The position numbers and the translations under genes were made by a program. A DNA stretch of 34,386 nt from Alphaproteobacteria bacterium MarineAlpha5_Bin3 (GTDB lineage: Bacteria; Pseudomonadota; Alphaproteobacteria; HIMB59; GCA-002718135), in the NCBI GenBank assembly GCA_002938255.1, contig PTLB01000003.1, positions 1-34,386 on the forward strand. The letters are read 5' to 3'. This document shows positions 8,623-19,788 of this stretch, in pieces. Below the pieces are notes generated by a model that searched no databases, was not told where the DNA came from, and was given only the letters and a program-made list of their open reading frames with translations. How positions within the stretch are numbered: the first letter of the stretch is position 1; each line of letters opens with the position of its first letter.

Positions 8623-9843
8623 TTATATATATTGATCTAGCCAAGAAGAAAAACGGCCAATTAAGGTATTTTTTTTTATTTTTTGGGCTTTTTTCATAAA
8701 ATTTACTTCATATTTATCAACTTCATGCAAAATTAAACCAATAGTTTGAGAAAATTGAGGACCAGAAAAAGATTTGTTTAATCCAACTACTCCATGAGGC
8801 CGGCCAAGACGTACATTGCTATCAAATATAGTTTGGGCATAATCAACAATACCCTCTAATTGTGACCCTCCTCCAGTTAAAACTAAATTTTTAATTTTCC
8901 TCTTATGTAGTCCATACTGTTTTAATTTTTGCCAAACTAACTCTAAAGTTTCTTCTACTCTTGGTTTAATGATATTGTTAATTGTACTTCGATTAATTTG
9001 CTTAAATTGACCAGGCTCAGAAGACACAATGGGGACTTCTATAATTTCATGCTCATCGCTCGGAGAAGACAAAACTGAACCATAGAGTGTTTTTAAGCGC
9101 TCTGCGCTTTCTTTTGTAGTTGAAATACCTCTAGCAATATCATTAGTAATATTTTTACTTCCAACACTCACTGCATCAGCAAAGAGTAATTTTTCATGTT
9201 CGAAAACAACTAATGATGTTGAAGCTTCCCCTAAATCGATACAAATAGCACCTAAATCCCTATCATCAACATTTAGAACTGCCAAGGCAGAAGACAAAGG
9301 TGCCGGCACTAATTGCTCAACATGAATTTGAAGATCATAAAATAAATTTTTAAATGTGTTAATTAAATTTTTTTTTACCATTAGCTTATAAAAATTTAAA
9401 TTTAAAATTTTAGCAAAATTACCTACAGGGTTTCCAAATAATATTTTGTTATCCACTTCATAACTTGCTATAGAGTTCATCAAAATTTCATAATTAATTA
9501 AATTATCAAAAAAATCAGACTGGTTAATTGCTTTTTTTAAATGAAGATCCGTAATTAACTCATTTTCAATTTCAATTTTTGAATCATAAAAAAATGATAT
9601 AGAGTCAGTTACAGGAATATTAAGATTAATCGATTTAATTTCAGTTTGAGAATCTTTAGCAGCCAATGTGATAACATGCCTGACTTCATCCTTAATTAAT
9701 TGAAAATTAATAAAAGCATTTTTATTAATATTCGAAGTTGGATAGTTAATAAAAGATAAAATTTTAGGTAAAGAATTTTTTTGCAAATCAGATACAACGC
9801 AAGATATTTTAGAATTCCCAATATCCACTCCAACTTTAATCAT
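8623..9843 (-). CDS. ftsA: Cell division protein FtsA
   Basis: Actin-like ATPase: VGVDIGNSKISCVV, GAICIDLGEASTSLVVF, LVLTGGGSQLEG; amphipathic C-terminus IGRFSSWLDQYI. Confidence 0.93.
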   Translation of the reverse strand: MIKVGVDIGNSKISCVVSDLQKNSLPKILSFINYPTSNINKNAFINFQLIKDEVRHVITLAAKDSQTEIKSINLNIPVTDSISFFYDSKIEIENELITDLHLKKAINQSDFFDNLINYEILMNSIASYEVDNKILFGNPVGNFAKILNLNFYKLMVKKNLINTFKNLFYDLQIHVEQLVPAPLSSALAVLNVDDRDLGAICIDLGEASTSLVVFEHEKLLFADAVSVGSKNITNDIARGISTTKESAERLKTLYGSVLSSPSDEHEIIEVPIVSSEPGQFKQINRSTINNIIKPRVEETLELVWQKLKQYGLHKRKIKNLVLTGGGSQLEGIVDYAQTIFDSNVRLGRPHGVVGLNKSFSGPQFSQTIGLILHEVDKYEVNFMKKAQKIKKNTLIGRFSSWLDQYI

Positions 9844-10610
9844 TTTATAATCTCTTTATATTTTAAAATAATTTTTTGTTTCATTCTAAGATCAATACTT
9901 TCAATTTCAATTAATTCCTCATTAGAAAAATTTATATATATTTTTTTATAATTCTCTAAGGCTTCTTTAATATTATTTTCTGGTAACTTTAACAAAATAC
10001 TATTTTTTAATTCAAGATCCCATCTTCTTTGATTAATCAGAAAAGCTTTATCAACATATTGTTGAAAATCATCTGGGAAAGAATCAATTAACTTTATTGA
10101 TTCATGTATAGAATTTTTTCCTTCAAACTTTATTAATGCACTAAATCTCTTTTCATTATTTGCAATGTTTTCTAAAATTTTTAAATCATCACTAAATAAT
10201 ATATTCTGAATTCCTGTTGTATAAATACCTATGGGTTTTGATTCATCAATATTTATTTCTATGGTATCTTTATAATTACTTTGTATATTTATAGATTTTA
10301 CCCAATTATTTTGACTAATTTTTTTGGCAATTTTTTTAATTGGAATTAAAAAAATAGATGAATCTTTATATGGTTTGATTAAATTTAGAATTTCATCTTC
10401 ATTGATATTATTCAAACCGTTAATATTAACTACTGATAAAGAATATTGATATTTATCTGAATAATTTTCAATAATACTATTAAATTGTTTAAATATTTTT
10501 TGATCATAAAAAAGCAAAATATAAATAACTATTATTAAAAAAAACAATAAAATAAGTATTGTGGGAAAATAAATTTTTTTCCGCCTTCTATTTAAAATAT
10601 TCTTTTTCAC
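9840..10610 (-). CDS. ftsQ: Cell division protein FtsQ
   Basis: Single N-terminal TM, POTRA-like VNINGLNNINEDEILNLI, position between ddl and ftsA. Confidence 0.85.
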   Translation of the reverse strand: MKKNILNRRRKKIYFPTILILLFFLIIVIYILLFYDQKIFKQFNSIIENYSDKYQYSLSVVNINGLNNINEDEILNLIKPYKDSSIFLIPIKKIAKKISQNNWVKSINIQSNYKDTIEINIDESKPIGIYTTGIQNILFSDDLKILENIANNEKRFSALIKFEGKNSIHESIKLIDSFPDDFQQYVDKAFLINQRRWDLELKNSILLKLPENNIKEALENYKKIYINFSNEELIEIESIDLRMKQKIILKYKEIIK

Positions 10611-11545
10611 AAAGATGAATTAATTATATTGTGTATCAAATTATCAAAACTAATATTTTTATGTTTTAATTGTTCGGGGACTAAAGAAATAGATGTCAAA
10701 CCTGGTTGTGTGTTAATTTCTAAAAAATATATATTTTTATTATCATATAAAAAATCCGATCTACTTAAATTCCTGCACTTTATTGTATCATGAACAATTT
10801 TTGCATATTTGAGACAATTATCATAAATTTTGACAGGTAATTTAGCTGGCAGAATATGCCTAGAAAATCCTTTTGAATACTTTGACTGATAATCATAAAA
10901 ATAATTATTAGAAATTATTTCGGTAACCTCCACTGCTTCACTTATATTTTCTTTATTGATAACAGCTACCGTTAACTCCCTACCTGCAATATATCTTTCT
11001 ATTAATAGTTCATTGTGTTTTTTATAAATATTATGATTGTTTTCAATATTGCGTACAAAATTTTCTAAATCTTTAGAGTCTTTTATAATTTGTACACCGT
11101 AACTTGAACCGCTAGAAACTGGCTTAACTACAAAAGAATTAAATTGTTCAAATATTTCTCTTATTTTAATTTCATCTAAATTTGTAGCTTTCAAAAGAAA
11201 AGATTCAGCAGTTAAGATCTTTGTATTTTGAATTTTTTTTTTCGTTAAAAATTTATTAAAACCAATATTTGAAGTTATTGAATCTGAGTGTGTATATCTA
11301 ATTTTTTTGTTTTCTAATATTTTTTGTATTGTACCATCTTCTCCAAAAGTCCCATGCAGTGCATTAAAACACAAATAATCATTGTTATAATGATTAATAT
11401 CTTCAGAAAATGTTTGTGGTTTTACTAATAAAGAATCAAAACTAATATTTAGATTGGTTAATGATCTTTTAATTTCTTTAGCAGTATTTAAGGAAATCTC
11501 ATGTTCTTCGTTAAAACCACCTTCTAAAATCAAGATTTTTTCCAT
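10607..11545 (-). CDS. ddl: D-alanine--D-alanine ligase
   Basis: EGGFNEEHEISLNTA, FNALHGTFGEDGTIQ, KPVSSGSSYGV, FLEINTQPGLTSISL. Start set at MEKILILEGG, overlapping the murB stop (TAATG). Confidence 0.93.
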   Translation of the reverse strand: MEKILILEGGFNEEHEISLNTAKEIKRSLTNLNISFDSLLVKPQTFSEDINHYNNDYLCFNALHGTFGEDGTIQKILENKKIRYTHSDSITSNIGFNKFLTKKKIQNTKILTAESFLLKATNLDEIKIREIFEQFNSFVVKPVSSGSSYGVQIIKDSKDLENFVRNIENNHNIYKKHNELLIERYIAGRELTVAVINKENISEAVEVTEIISNNYFYDYQSKYSKGFSRHILPAKLPVKIYDNCLKYAKIVHDTIKCRNLSRSDFLYDNKNIYFLEINTQPGLTSISLVPEQLKHKNISFDNLIHNIINSSL

Positions 11546-12438
11546 TAAACACCCAATATTTTTATTTCCCATTTAAGTTGAATTTGAAATTTATTAAAAA
11601 CTTTATCTATTATTCTTAATCCCAATTCCTCAATATCCTTTGCTGATGCATTATTTGCATTAATCAAAAAATTTGCATGTTTTTCACTCACATATGCATC
11701 ACCAACATTCAAATTCTTACAACCTGCCATTTCAATTAATTTAGCAGCATAATTATTGTCTGGATTCTTAAAAGTGCTTCCTCCAGTTTTAGTTCTAAAA
11801 GGTTGGGATTGTTCACGTTGAAGTTTTATCTCGTAAATATTTTTATCAATTTCTTCTTTTTCTCCATATTCTAATTTATATTGAGCAGAAATTACAATAT
11901 CATTATCGGATAATGATGACTCTCTATATTTAAGATTTAATTGATTATTTGTAAAAAAATTAATTTCTCCTTTATTATTAATTGTTTTAATACTTTTTAA
12001 AACTTTTTTAGTTTCTGATCCATAGCAACCAGCATTCATCTTAATTGCACCTCCAATTGTTCCAGGAATACCAGAATAAAATTCTAAATTTTTAATGGAA
12101 TGCATTTGGGCAAATTTTGAAAAATTAATATCTAATATTCCTGCACCAACATTAATAAAATTATCCTGTATAGAAATATGATTAAATAACTTTCCCAATT
12201 TAAAAATTATTCCATCAAAACCTTTGTCTCTTATTAAAACATTTGATCCTGCGCCAATAATTTTATATTGTAAATTTCCAATATTATTCAATATAATTTC
12301 GAGTTCTTCTTCATTATAAACTAAACAGAATATGTAAGTTTTTCCACCTGCTTTAAACCATGTATGCTTATAAATTTCGTAATCATAATAAAACTTACTT
12401 TTTAATTTTTTTTTTATTTTTTCAATGTTTTTTTGCAT
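11545..12438 (-). CDS. murB: UDP-N-acetylmuramate dehydrogenase
   Basis: GAGSNVLIRDKGFDG, SGIPGTIGGAIKMNAGCYG, GGSTFKNP. Confidence 0.94.
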   Translation of the reverse strand: MQKNIEKIKKKLKSKFYYDYEIYKHTWFKAGGKTYIFCLVYNEEELEIILNNIGNLQYKIIGAGSNVLIRDKGFDGIIFKLGKLFNHISIQDNFINVGAGILDINFSKFAQMHSIKNLEFYSGIPGTIGGAIKMNAGCYGSETKKVLKSIKTINNKGEINFFTNNQLNLKYRESSLSDNDIVISAQYKLEYGEKEEIDKNIYEIKLQREQSQPFRTKTGGSTFKNPDNNYAAKLIEMAGCKNLNVGDAYVSEKHANFLINANNASAKDIEELGLRIIDKVFNKFQIQLKWEIKILGV

Positions 12439-13837
12439 TGTTATTTTTAATTAAATTTTCAGCATAATAAGTAATAGATCCGGCACCCATGAAAATTATA
12501 ATATTATTTTTTTTAAAGTATGGTTTTAATTTGTGTTGCAAATTATCTCGATTACTCAAATAAAAAGTATTTTTGTTTTTGTTTTTTATTTTATTAACTA
12601 AATTTTTTGAATTAACTCCTTTGATTGGTTTTTCACCAGCAGGATAAATATCCATTATATATAAATAATCAATCTTTTGTAAAATATTTATAAAATCATT
12701 TAACAAGTATTTTGTTCTTGAATATCTATGAGGTTGAAAAATTACAATAATTTTTTTTTCCGCAAGGTGCTTAGCTATTTCATAACTAGCTTTTATTTCT
12801 GAAGGATGATGAGCATAATCATCATAAATTGCAGCTTTCTGAATATTGCCCAAATAACTAAATCTTCTTTTAACTCCTTCAAAGTTTAGTAATGATTGTT
12901 GAATTTTTTGTATGGAAACCTTCGCTAATAAAGATGCTATAATTGCCCCAGTAGCATTTAAAATATTATGCTCACCCAATAAATTAATTTTGAATTTATA
13001 TTTACCACCAATACCATCAATAATATTTTTATTTATAAATAAAAAAAATTCTGTACTTTTTTTATTTTTTTTAATTGAAGTAATCTTAACATCAGATGTT
13101 TTTTGATTTTTAGAATATGTAATGATGTTTCTTGTTTTAATTTCCTTGGATAGCCTTTTTAGATTATTGTTATCAGTACATAAAATAGAGTACCCATAAA
13201 AAGGAAGATTATTTATAAAATTTTTGAAAGCTTTTATTAAATTATCTTTATTTTTATAATAATCTAAATGTTCTAGATCCAAATTAGTAATAATATTTAT
13301 TTCATGTGGTAATCTTAAAAATGTACCATCACTTTCATCAGCTTCCACCACCATCCACTCACCTAGACCAAATCTATTATTTTTAGAATACGAATTTATA
13401 ATACCTCCATTGACAATGGTTGGGTCAAATTTAGCATAATCTAGGATTGAACCAACTAAACTAGTCGTAGTTGTTTTCCCATGAGAGCCTGCAACAGCAA
13501 TCGATCTTTTAGTTTTCATTAATTCAGATAGCATATCGGCACGACTCACTAAAGGAATGGATAATCTTTTACATTCAATGAGCTCAGGATTGTTTTTTTT
13601 TATTGCAGAAGAAAAAACAACAGCTGTTATATTTTTAATATTCTTTTTATCGTGTCCTTTAAAAAATTTAATACCTTTTTTTTTCAGTCTTTGAATATTT
13701 TCGTTTAAATTAATGTCACTACCCTGAATATTATATCCTAAATCTAACATCAATTCCGCGATGCCAGACATTCCAATGCCGCCAATACCCACAAAATGGA
13801 TAATAATTTTGTTAAATTTACTATTTTTTTTCATCAA
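12422..13837 (-). CDS. murC: UDP-N-acetylmuramate--L-alanine ligase
   Basis: HFVGIGGIGMSGIAELM, AVAGSHGKTTTTSLVGSIL, YDDYAHHPSEIKA, FQPHRYSRT. Confidence 0.96.
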   Translation of the reverse strand: MMKKNSKFNKIIIHFVGIGGIGMSGIAELMLDLGYNIQGSDINLNENIQRLKKKGIKFFKGHDKKNIKNITAVVFSSAIKKNNPELIECKRLSIPLVSRADMLSELMKTKRSIAVAGSHGKTTTTSLVGSILDYAKFDPTIVNGGIINSYSKNNRFGLGEWMVVEADESDGTFLRLPHEINIITNLDLEHLDYYKNKDNLIKAFKNFINNLPFYGYSILCTDNNNLKRLSKEIKTRNIITYSKNQKTSDVKITSIKKNKKSTEFFLFINKNIIDGIGGKYKFKINLLGEHNILNATGAIIASLLAKVSIQKIQQSLLNFEGVKRRFSYLGNIQKAAIYDDYAHHPSEIKASYEIAKHLAEKKIIVIFQPHRYSRTKYLLNDFINILQKIDYLYIMDIYPAGEKPIKGVNSKNLVNKIKNKNKNTFYLSNRDNLQHKLKPYFKKNNIIIFMGAGSITYYAENLIKNNNAKKH

Positions 13838-14915
13838 GTAATACTTTTAACATTAATTCATTAGCATTTGGTACTGGAATATTGTTTAATGCTTTCTTCA
13901 TTATTGTACGTTTTGTAATATCATTAATTAAATTTCTTAATATTTCTAAATTTTTATTTTTATCAAATATATTTTCATGCATAATAATTGCGCACTGTTT
14001 ACTTTCAAGATATTCAGCATTTTTAATTTGATGATTATTCATTGAATGGGGTAAAGGAAATAAAATGGATGGTATTTGATATACTATTAAGTCATTAATT
14101 GTCCCTGCTCCAGCTCGAGTAATAGCTAAATCAGTTTTTATTAAAATTTCATGAATATTATTATAATAATCTTTAAGTTGATATTCTGCATTTAACTTTG
14201 TTAAAGTTTCTTTAACTTTTTCTGTTAATTGATAAGGTGATTGAATGATGAGTTTTATTTTTTCTATCTCTTTTTTTGTCAATTCATTAAACATTAATAA
14301 AAAATATTCAATAATAGGTATTGATCCTTGACTTCCTCCATAAATAAAAATTATTATTTTTTCTTTATTAATATCTAGTTTATCAAATAATATTTTATTT
14401 TTCGCCAAAGTAGGAAGTCCTACATGATGGGTTTTATGATAAAATTCTTTTTTTATATTATTTATATGCTCAAAATTGGTAAAAATGTTTTTTGAATAAG
14501 GTAAAAAAAATAAATTAACTCTTCCCATTACTGAATTTTGCTCATGAATATGAATATCAATTTTTTTAATGAATTTAAAAAATATACTTATTAATAAAGG
14601 GGTTAATGAAGCGTAACTTCCAAATGATATACAATGTCTAGGTATAATTTTAACTATATAAAAAATTGACTGAATAAATCCTATAAATAAGCTGAATGTT
14701 GACTTAACCTTAAAGTAAAAATTGCCTGATAAATGTGAAGATTGAATAGAAATAATATTGCCTTTAAAATTATTTGCATATTTTATCCCTCTTTTATCAA
14801 GCATAAGTGAGCACCTATAGCCTTTTAAAATTAAATAATTCCCAAAATTAACGGCAGGTATTACATGCCCTCCTGTCCCTCCTGTGCAGATAAGTATGTT
14901 ATTATTTTTCTTCAT
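13821..14915 (-). CDS. murG: Undecaprenyldiphospho-muramoylpentapeptide beta-N-acetylglucosaminyltransferase
   Basis: ICTGGTGGHVIPA, EQNSVMGRVN, YGGSQGS, TRAGAGTINDL. Confidence 0.94.
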   Translation of the reverse strand: MKKNNNILICTGGTGGHVIPAVNFGNYLILKGYRCSLMLDKRGIKYANNFKGNIISIQSSHLSGNFYFKVKSTFSLFIGFIQSIFYIVKIIPRHCISFGSYASLTPLLISIFFKFIKKIDIHIHEQNSVMGRVNLFFLPYSKNIFTNFEHINNIKKEFYHKTHHVGLPTLAKNKILFDKLDINKEKIIIFIYGGSQGSIPIIEYFLLMFNELTKKEIEKIKLIIQSPYQLTEKVKETLTKLNAEYQLKDYYNNIHEILIKTDLAITRAGAGTINDLIVYQIPSILFPLPHSMNNHQIKNAEYLESKQCAIIMHENIFDKNKNLEILRNLINDITKRTIMKKALNNIPVPNANELMLKVLLDEKK

Positions 14916-15969
14916 TTCTTTGCCTAGTTAAAGATAATAAACATCCAAATAAAACTGCACTTGATATCATGGATGAGCCTCCATAACTTACAAATGGTAA
15001 AGTCATACCTTTGGTTGGAATTAATGCTAAAGAACTACAAATATTAAATAAAGATTGTAAGCCAAAAGAACAAGTTAAACCTACTACTGCGATTATTTCA
15101 AAAGGATTGCTCATTTTTAATAATTTCAATAAAAATCTGATGATAATGACTAATATTAATAAAACAATTAAAGAGCAGAAAATAAATCCTAATTCCTCTC
15201 CAGCAACAGCAAAAATAAAATCAGTATTTGCAGAGGGTATTTTCTCTTTTAAAATTCCTTGACCTGGTCCTTTTCCAAATAAACCACCTGATTTAAAAGC
15301 TTGTAAACTTAAATCAATTTGATCAGTATTAGCTGTTGGATTTATAAATGCATCTACTCTTTTTTGGATATGATCAAAATAATAATATGAAAAAGCACTT
15401 AAAAATAATAAAGATACTAGAGCAAAAATCACCAAAACCATGGAAAGTCCGGCTATAAAAAGTTGGCAAAAAAAAGTAATGGCAATTAAGAAGGCCGTAC
15501 CAAAATCTGGCTGCAAAATTATTAAACCACAAATAGTCACAAAAGAAATTATAAGAACCACAAAGTAAGAATTTCTCCCACTAATGCCTTGAGATATAAA
15601 CCAAGCACTTAATAAGAAAAAAAATGGTTTAATAAACTCAGAAGGTTGAAGGCTAAAACCATATATCTTGAGCCATCTCTTTGATCCATTAACTTCATAA
15701 TCTAAAAATAAAATTATAAATAAAATTAAAATACATAAAATGATGGATAACAAAGAAAAACGACGGAGAAATTTAATTTCAAAACATGATACTGAAAGCA
15801 TAATAAATATTCCAATTATTGAAAAAATTAAATGTTTGTTTAAAAATAAATATGAATCACTTAGAGAAATAGAAAGAATTATACCTATGATTGCCAGCAT
15901 TAATATTAGAGCAAAATTAACTCTATCAATTTGTTTCCACCAAAACTTTATATTTAACTTCGTTTTCAT
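14902..15969 (-). CDS. ftsW: Lipid II polymerase / division protein FtsW (SEDS)
   Basis: Multi-TM; GSKRWL, LQPSEFIKP, GGLFGKGPGQG, AVAGEELGF, LPFVSYGGSSM. Confidence 0.93.
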   Translation of the reverse strand: MKTKLNIKFWWKQIDRVNFALILMLAIIGIILSISLSDSYLFLNKHLIFSIIGIFIMLSVSCFEIKFLRRFSLLSIILCILILFIILFLDYEVNGSKRWLKIYGFSLQPSEFIKPFFFLLSAWFISQGISGRNSYFVVLIISFVTICGLIILQPDFGTAFLIAITFFCQLFIAGLSMVLVIFALVSLLFLSAFSYYYFDHIQKRVDAFINPTANTDQIDLSLQAFKSGGLFGKGPGQGILKEKIPSANTDFIFAVAGEELGFIFCSLIVLLILVIIIRFLLKLLKMSNPFEIIAVVGLTCSFGLQSLFNICSSLALIPTKGMTLPFVSYGGSSMISSAVLFGCLLSLTRQRNEEK

Positions 15970-17291
15970 AAAACGGATGAAACAACTATATTTTTAAAGT
16001 GATTTCCTCTTTCTTCAAAATCTTTATACTGATCAAATGAGGTGCACGCTGGAGAAAAAAGTATAGTTAGTAATTCTTTTTTGATAGCGTTATCTAAAAA
16101 AATTTTTTTCAGAGCATCTTCCAATTTATCAAAAATTTCACAATCAATCGAACTTCCTAACTGTTGAAAAATAACATTAGCTGATTTGCCTATTAAATAT
16201 ATTTTATTTATTTTGTCTTTTTGGTTAATAAATGAGATAAAATTATCTTCTTTTGCTTGACCACCCAATATTAAGTTAACATTTTTGTAATTTTGTAAAG
16301 ATTTTAATGCTGCTTCTACATTAGTTGCTTTACTATTATTAATTATACACATTTCCTTATTATTTATAATCTCTTCCATCCTATGAGGAAGTCCAATAAA
16401 ATTAGAAACACATTTAACAAATTTATTCGTATTCAATTTTAAAATTTTTACTACTGCATAAGCTGCTAATATATTTTGCTTATTAAATGAACTGGATAAG
16501 GATGAAGAAATTTCAGGAATTGGCAGTACTTCACTCTTGTAAAAAAATTTATCTATTATATGTCCATCTTTAAAAAATATACCTTCTTCAATAGGATCGA
16601 TTGAAATAGGAATCATTTTATTTTGTTTATTTTTCCTAAATATTTTTGAACATATTTCGTTATCAACAGAAATAATGTTAAATGAATTTTGATTAGAGCT
16701 TATTATCTTTTCCTTTTGACTTACATAGTCTTCATAATTATCATATCTATCAAGATGATCCGGTGATATATTTAATAGTATAGATATAAAAGGACTAAAA
16801 CTGGGGGCTGACTCAAGTTGAAAAGAACTAAGTTCGATAATATGGTATAATTCATCAATTTTTAAATTCTTAAATTCCATTAACGGTAATCCTATATTAC
16901 CTCCTACAAAATTTTTAATTTTACATAATTGTAAAATATCTCCAATTAATTTTGTGGTAGTGGATTTTCCATTTGTACCAGTAACAGCTATTATCTTTTC
17001 ACAATTTATTAACCTAGAATATAATTCCAAATCACGGAAAAGTTTAATATTATTTTTTTTTAATATATCTATTTTTTTATCTTGTAGAGAAATACCTGGT
17101 GTAATAAAAGCTTCATCAACTAATTTTGCATCTAAATGATTTGGTTTGATAAAATTGGTTTTAAAATTAGTTTTAATTAATTTTTCTCTAATAGTTTCAT
17201 CATCATCCCAACAATAATACTTTTCATTAATACTTTTTAAATAAGTAACTAAAGATAAACCGCTTTTATTTAATCCATAGATATACTTCAT
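15966..17291 (-). CDS. murD: UDP-N-acetylmuramoylalanine--D-glutamate ligase
   Basis: AVTGTNGKSTTTKLIGDIL, NISPDHLDRY, LILGGQAK, SPACTSFDQYKDFEERGNHF. Confidence 0.94.
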   Translation of the reverse strand: MKYIYGLNKSGLSLVTYLKSINEKYYCWDDDETIREKLIKTNFKTNFIKPNHLDAKLVDEAFITPGISLQDKKIDILKKNNIKLFRDLELYSRLINCEKIIAVTGTNGKSTTTKLIGDILQLCKIKNFVGGNIGLPLMEFKNLKIDELYHIIELSSFQLESAPSFSPFISILLNISPDHLDRYDNYEDYVSQKEKIISSNQNSFNIISVDNEICSKIFRKNKQNKMIPISIDPIEEGIFFKDGHIIDKFFYKSEVLPIPEISSSLSSSFNKQNILAAYAVVKILKLNTNKFVKCVSNFIGLPHRMEEIINNKEMCIINNSKATNVEAALKSLQNYKNVNLILGGQAKEDNFISFINQKDKINKIYLIGKSANVIFQQLGSSIDCEIFDKLEDALKKIFLDNAIKKELLTILFSPACTSFDQYKDFEERGNHFKNIVVSSVL

Positions 17292-17304
17292 TAATGTTAA
17301 TTAT

Positions 17305-18393
17305 TTACCTTATTTTTAAAGTTGCTAATCCAATTAATGCTAAAACAATTGTAATAATCCAAAATCGAATTACTATTGTAGATTCCGCCCATCCTTTTTT
17401 TTCATAATGATGATGTAATGGTGCCATTCTAAAAACTCTTTTTCCTGTTAATTTAAAGCTAATTACTTGAACAATTACTGAAAGAGTTTCTAATACAAAT
17501 AAACCTCCTATAATTGCTAATACAATCTCATGTTTTACTATTATTGCTATTGAGCCTAATGCACTTCCCAGAGCTAAAGAACCAGTATCCCCCATAAAAA
17601 CCTTTGCTGGAGGTGCATTAAACCATAAAAATCCTAGTGAAGACCCAATTAATGCTCCGCAAAATACAGTTAATTCTCCACTATTTTCAATGTAGGTTAT
17701 TTGTAAATAATCTGAAAAAATAACATTGCCAGTAACATAGGCAATAAAAGCGAAGGCCATAGCAACTACCATTATAGGAACAATTGCAAGACCATCTAAT
17801 CCATCAGTTAGGTTAACAGCATTAGCGGAGCCTGCAATAATAAATATTCCAATTACATAATAATAAATACCAAAATCTATAATTAAATTTTTAAAAAAAG
17901 GGAAATTAAGAATGCCTACAATATTATTTGAAAAAGAAATTTGAATAAAATAAATTATAATTAAACTAAATATTAACTGCAAAGATATCTTAGTCGTCGC
18001 TTTTATGCCTTTGTTATTATTAAATTTGATTTTAATATAATCATCAATAAAACCTATTGAACCAAAAAGTAATGAAGTTAAAAAACAAATCCAAATAAAT
18101 TTATTTGCTAAATCTGCCCAAAGAAAAAGTGAGAAGGTCATGCTCATTAAAATCATAATTCCACCCATTGTTGGAGTGCCTGCTTTTTTAATTATATGAT
18201 TTACTGGGCCATCGGAACGTATAGGTTGTCCAATAGGTTGAAATGATGATAATTTTTTAATTATTATTTCTCCAAATATTAAAGAGAAAAAAAGTGAAGT
18301 TAAAATTGCTGCTCCTGTTCGAAAAGTAATATAATTAAATAAATTTAAATAAGAAAAAGTATTTACATATTCTTGAGATAAAAAATTAAACAA
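17305..18393 (-). CDS. mraY: Phospho-N-acetylmuramoyl-pentapeptide-transferase
   Basis: [53 protein letters not shown]. Confidence 0.97.
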   Translation of the reverse strand: MFNFLSQEYVNTFSYLNLFNYITFRTGAAILTSLFFSLIFGEIIIKKLSSFQPIGQPIRSDGPVNHIIKKAGTPTMGGIMILMSMTFSLFLWADLANKFIWICFLTSLLFGSIGFIDDYIKIKFNNNKGIKATTKISLQLIFSLIIIYFIQISFSNNIVGILNFPFFKNLIIDFGIYYYVIGIFIIAGSANAVNLTDGLDGLAIVPIMVVAMAFAFIAYVTGNVIFSDYLQITYIENSGELTVFCGALIGSSLGFLWFNAPPAKVFMGDTGSLALGSALGSIAIIVKHEIVLAIIGGLFVLETLSVIVQVISFKLTGKRVFRMAPLHHHYEKKGWAESTIVIRFWIITIVLALIGLATLKIR

Positions 18394-19788
18394 TTAATTC
18401 TCTCCTTTTTTTAATAAGATTTTGCTAATTTTATTTGTTAATGAAGAATTTGAACCTTTAATTAACAATATATCATTATTATTTAAAGTATTCTTGAGAT
18501 ATTTTATAATCAATTTTTCATTTAAAATTAATTCTATCTTTAAATCTTTTTTTGATAATTTATTTAAAGCTGATTTCATTAATTCGCCACATACAATAAC
18601 ATTATTGAGATCAAGAGTAATTATGTATTCAAGAATTTCAAGATGAAAGCCAAGTGCCCCTTCTCCTAATTCTTTCATGTCTCCTAAAATCAGTATCTTT
18701 TTTTGATTTTTCATAGTTTTGATATTGCTGAATTCATCAATACACATTCTCATTGTAGAAGGACTAGCGTTATATGTTTCATCAATAAAATTTATTATTT
18801 TATTATTAATAAATATTTTTCTTTCTAAACCTCTTCCCTCTACCAATTCGACATTTTTTGTTGAAGAGATGAAAGTTGTGATATCAAGTTTATTGTAAAC
18901 AAAAATTATTAAACTTATTAAAATATTATTTATTCTACTTAATTGGTTTTTATTTATCTCGAATTTATAGGTGGTAGTATTATTATAAATTAATACCTCG
19001 AAAGTTTTATCATCAATTTTTTTTATTTTTTCTATTCTATAATTTTGATTATTAATTTTGCCAAAAGTGATTATATTGGAAATATTTTCTTTTAATGCCA
19101 AATCCGAAATATATGTTTCGTCAGTATTATTTTGAGATAAAATAAGTAATTCTATATTAGGATTATATTCAGGGTTAAAAATATCTGATTTTTCAATAGC
19201 AATATTTCTAGTATTTTTAAAATTTTCTAAATGAGTAGGTAAAATATTTGTAATAATTGCCTGGGAAGGCATAATAATAGATGTTAAATTCTTAATTTCT
19301 TCAAAATTATTTGTCCCAATTTCAAATATAGCAAAACTAGAAGATAAATTAATGTTTATTAGCGAAATAAGTACTCCAAGATAATTATTATAACTTTTAA
19401 TAGAGACAGATACTGTTGATGTTTGTGAAATGAAATATTTTAAATTTTCCTTAAGTGTTGTTTTGCCAACACTGCCTGTTATTCCTATTACTTTTCCCTT
19501 AAATATATTTCTTTTTATTTTTGCAGTTGATAAAAGGAATGTCAAAATATCATCTACAACTAAAATTTTATTGAATATAAAATTGTCTTCTAATTTTCTA
19601 TCAGTAATAATGTATCTAGCACCCTTATTTATGGCGTCAGGAATATATTGATTACCATGTGTGTTGTTTCCCAATAGGGATATAAAAACATCATCTTTAA
19701 TAATTTCAAGACTACTGATCTTTGCCTTACCTTCATTATTCAATAAATACTCCGTAACTTTTTCAGATAAAGTATGTTTTATATTCAT
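18394..19788 (-). CDS. murF: UDP-N-acetylmuramoyl-tripeptide--D-alanyl-D-alanine ligase
   Basis: ITGSVGKTTLKENLKYF, YNNYLGVLISL, FEIGTNNFEEI, ILGDMKELGEGALGFH. Confidence 0.93.
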   Translation of the reverse strand: MNIKHTLSEKVTEYLLNNEGKAKISSLEIIKDDVFISLLGNNTHGNQYIPDAINKGARYIITDRKLEDNFIFNKILVVDDILTFLLSTAKIKRNIFKGKVIGITGSVGKTTLKENLKYFISQTSTVSVSIKSYNNYLGVLISLININLSSSFAIFEIGTNNFEEIKNLTSIIMPSQAIITNILPTHLENFKNTRNIAIEKSDIFNPEYNPNIELLILSQNNTDETYISDLALKENISNIITFGKINNQNYRIEKIKKIDDKTFEVLIYNNTTTYKFEINKNQLSRINNILISLIIFVYNKLDITTFISSTKNVELVEGRGLERKIFINNKIINFIDETYNASPSTMRMCIDEFSNIKTMKNQKKILILGDMKELGEGALGFHLEILEYIITLDLNNVIVCGELMKSALNKLSKKDLKIELILNEKLIIKYLKNTLNNNDILLIKGSNSSLTNKISKILLKKGEN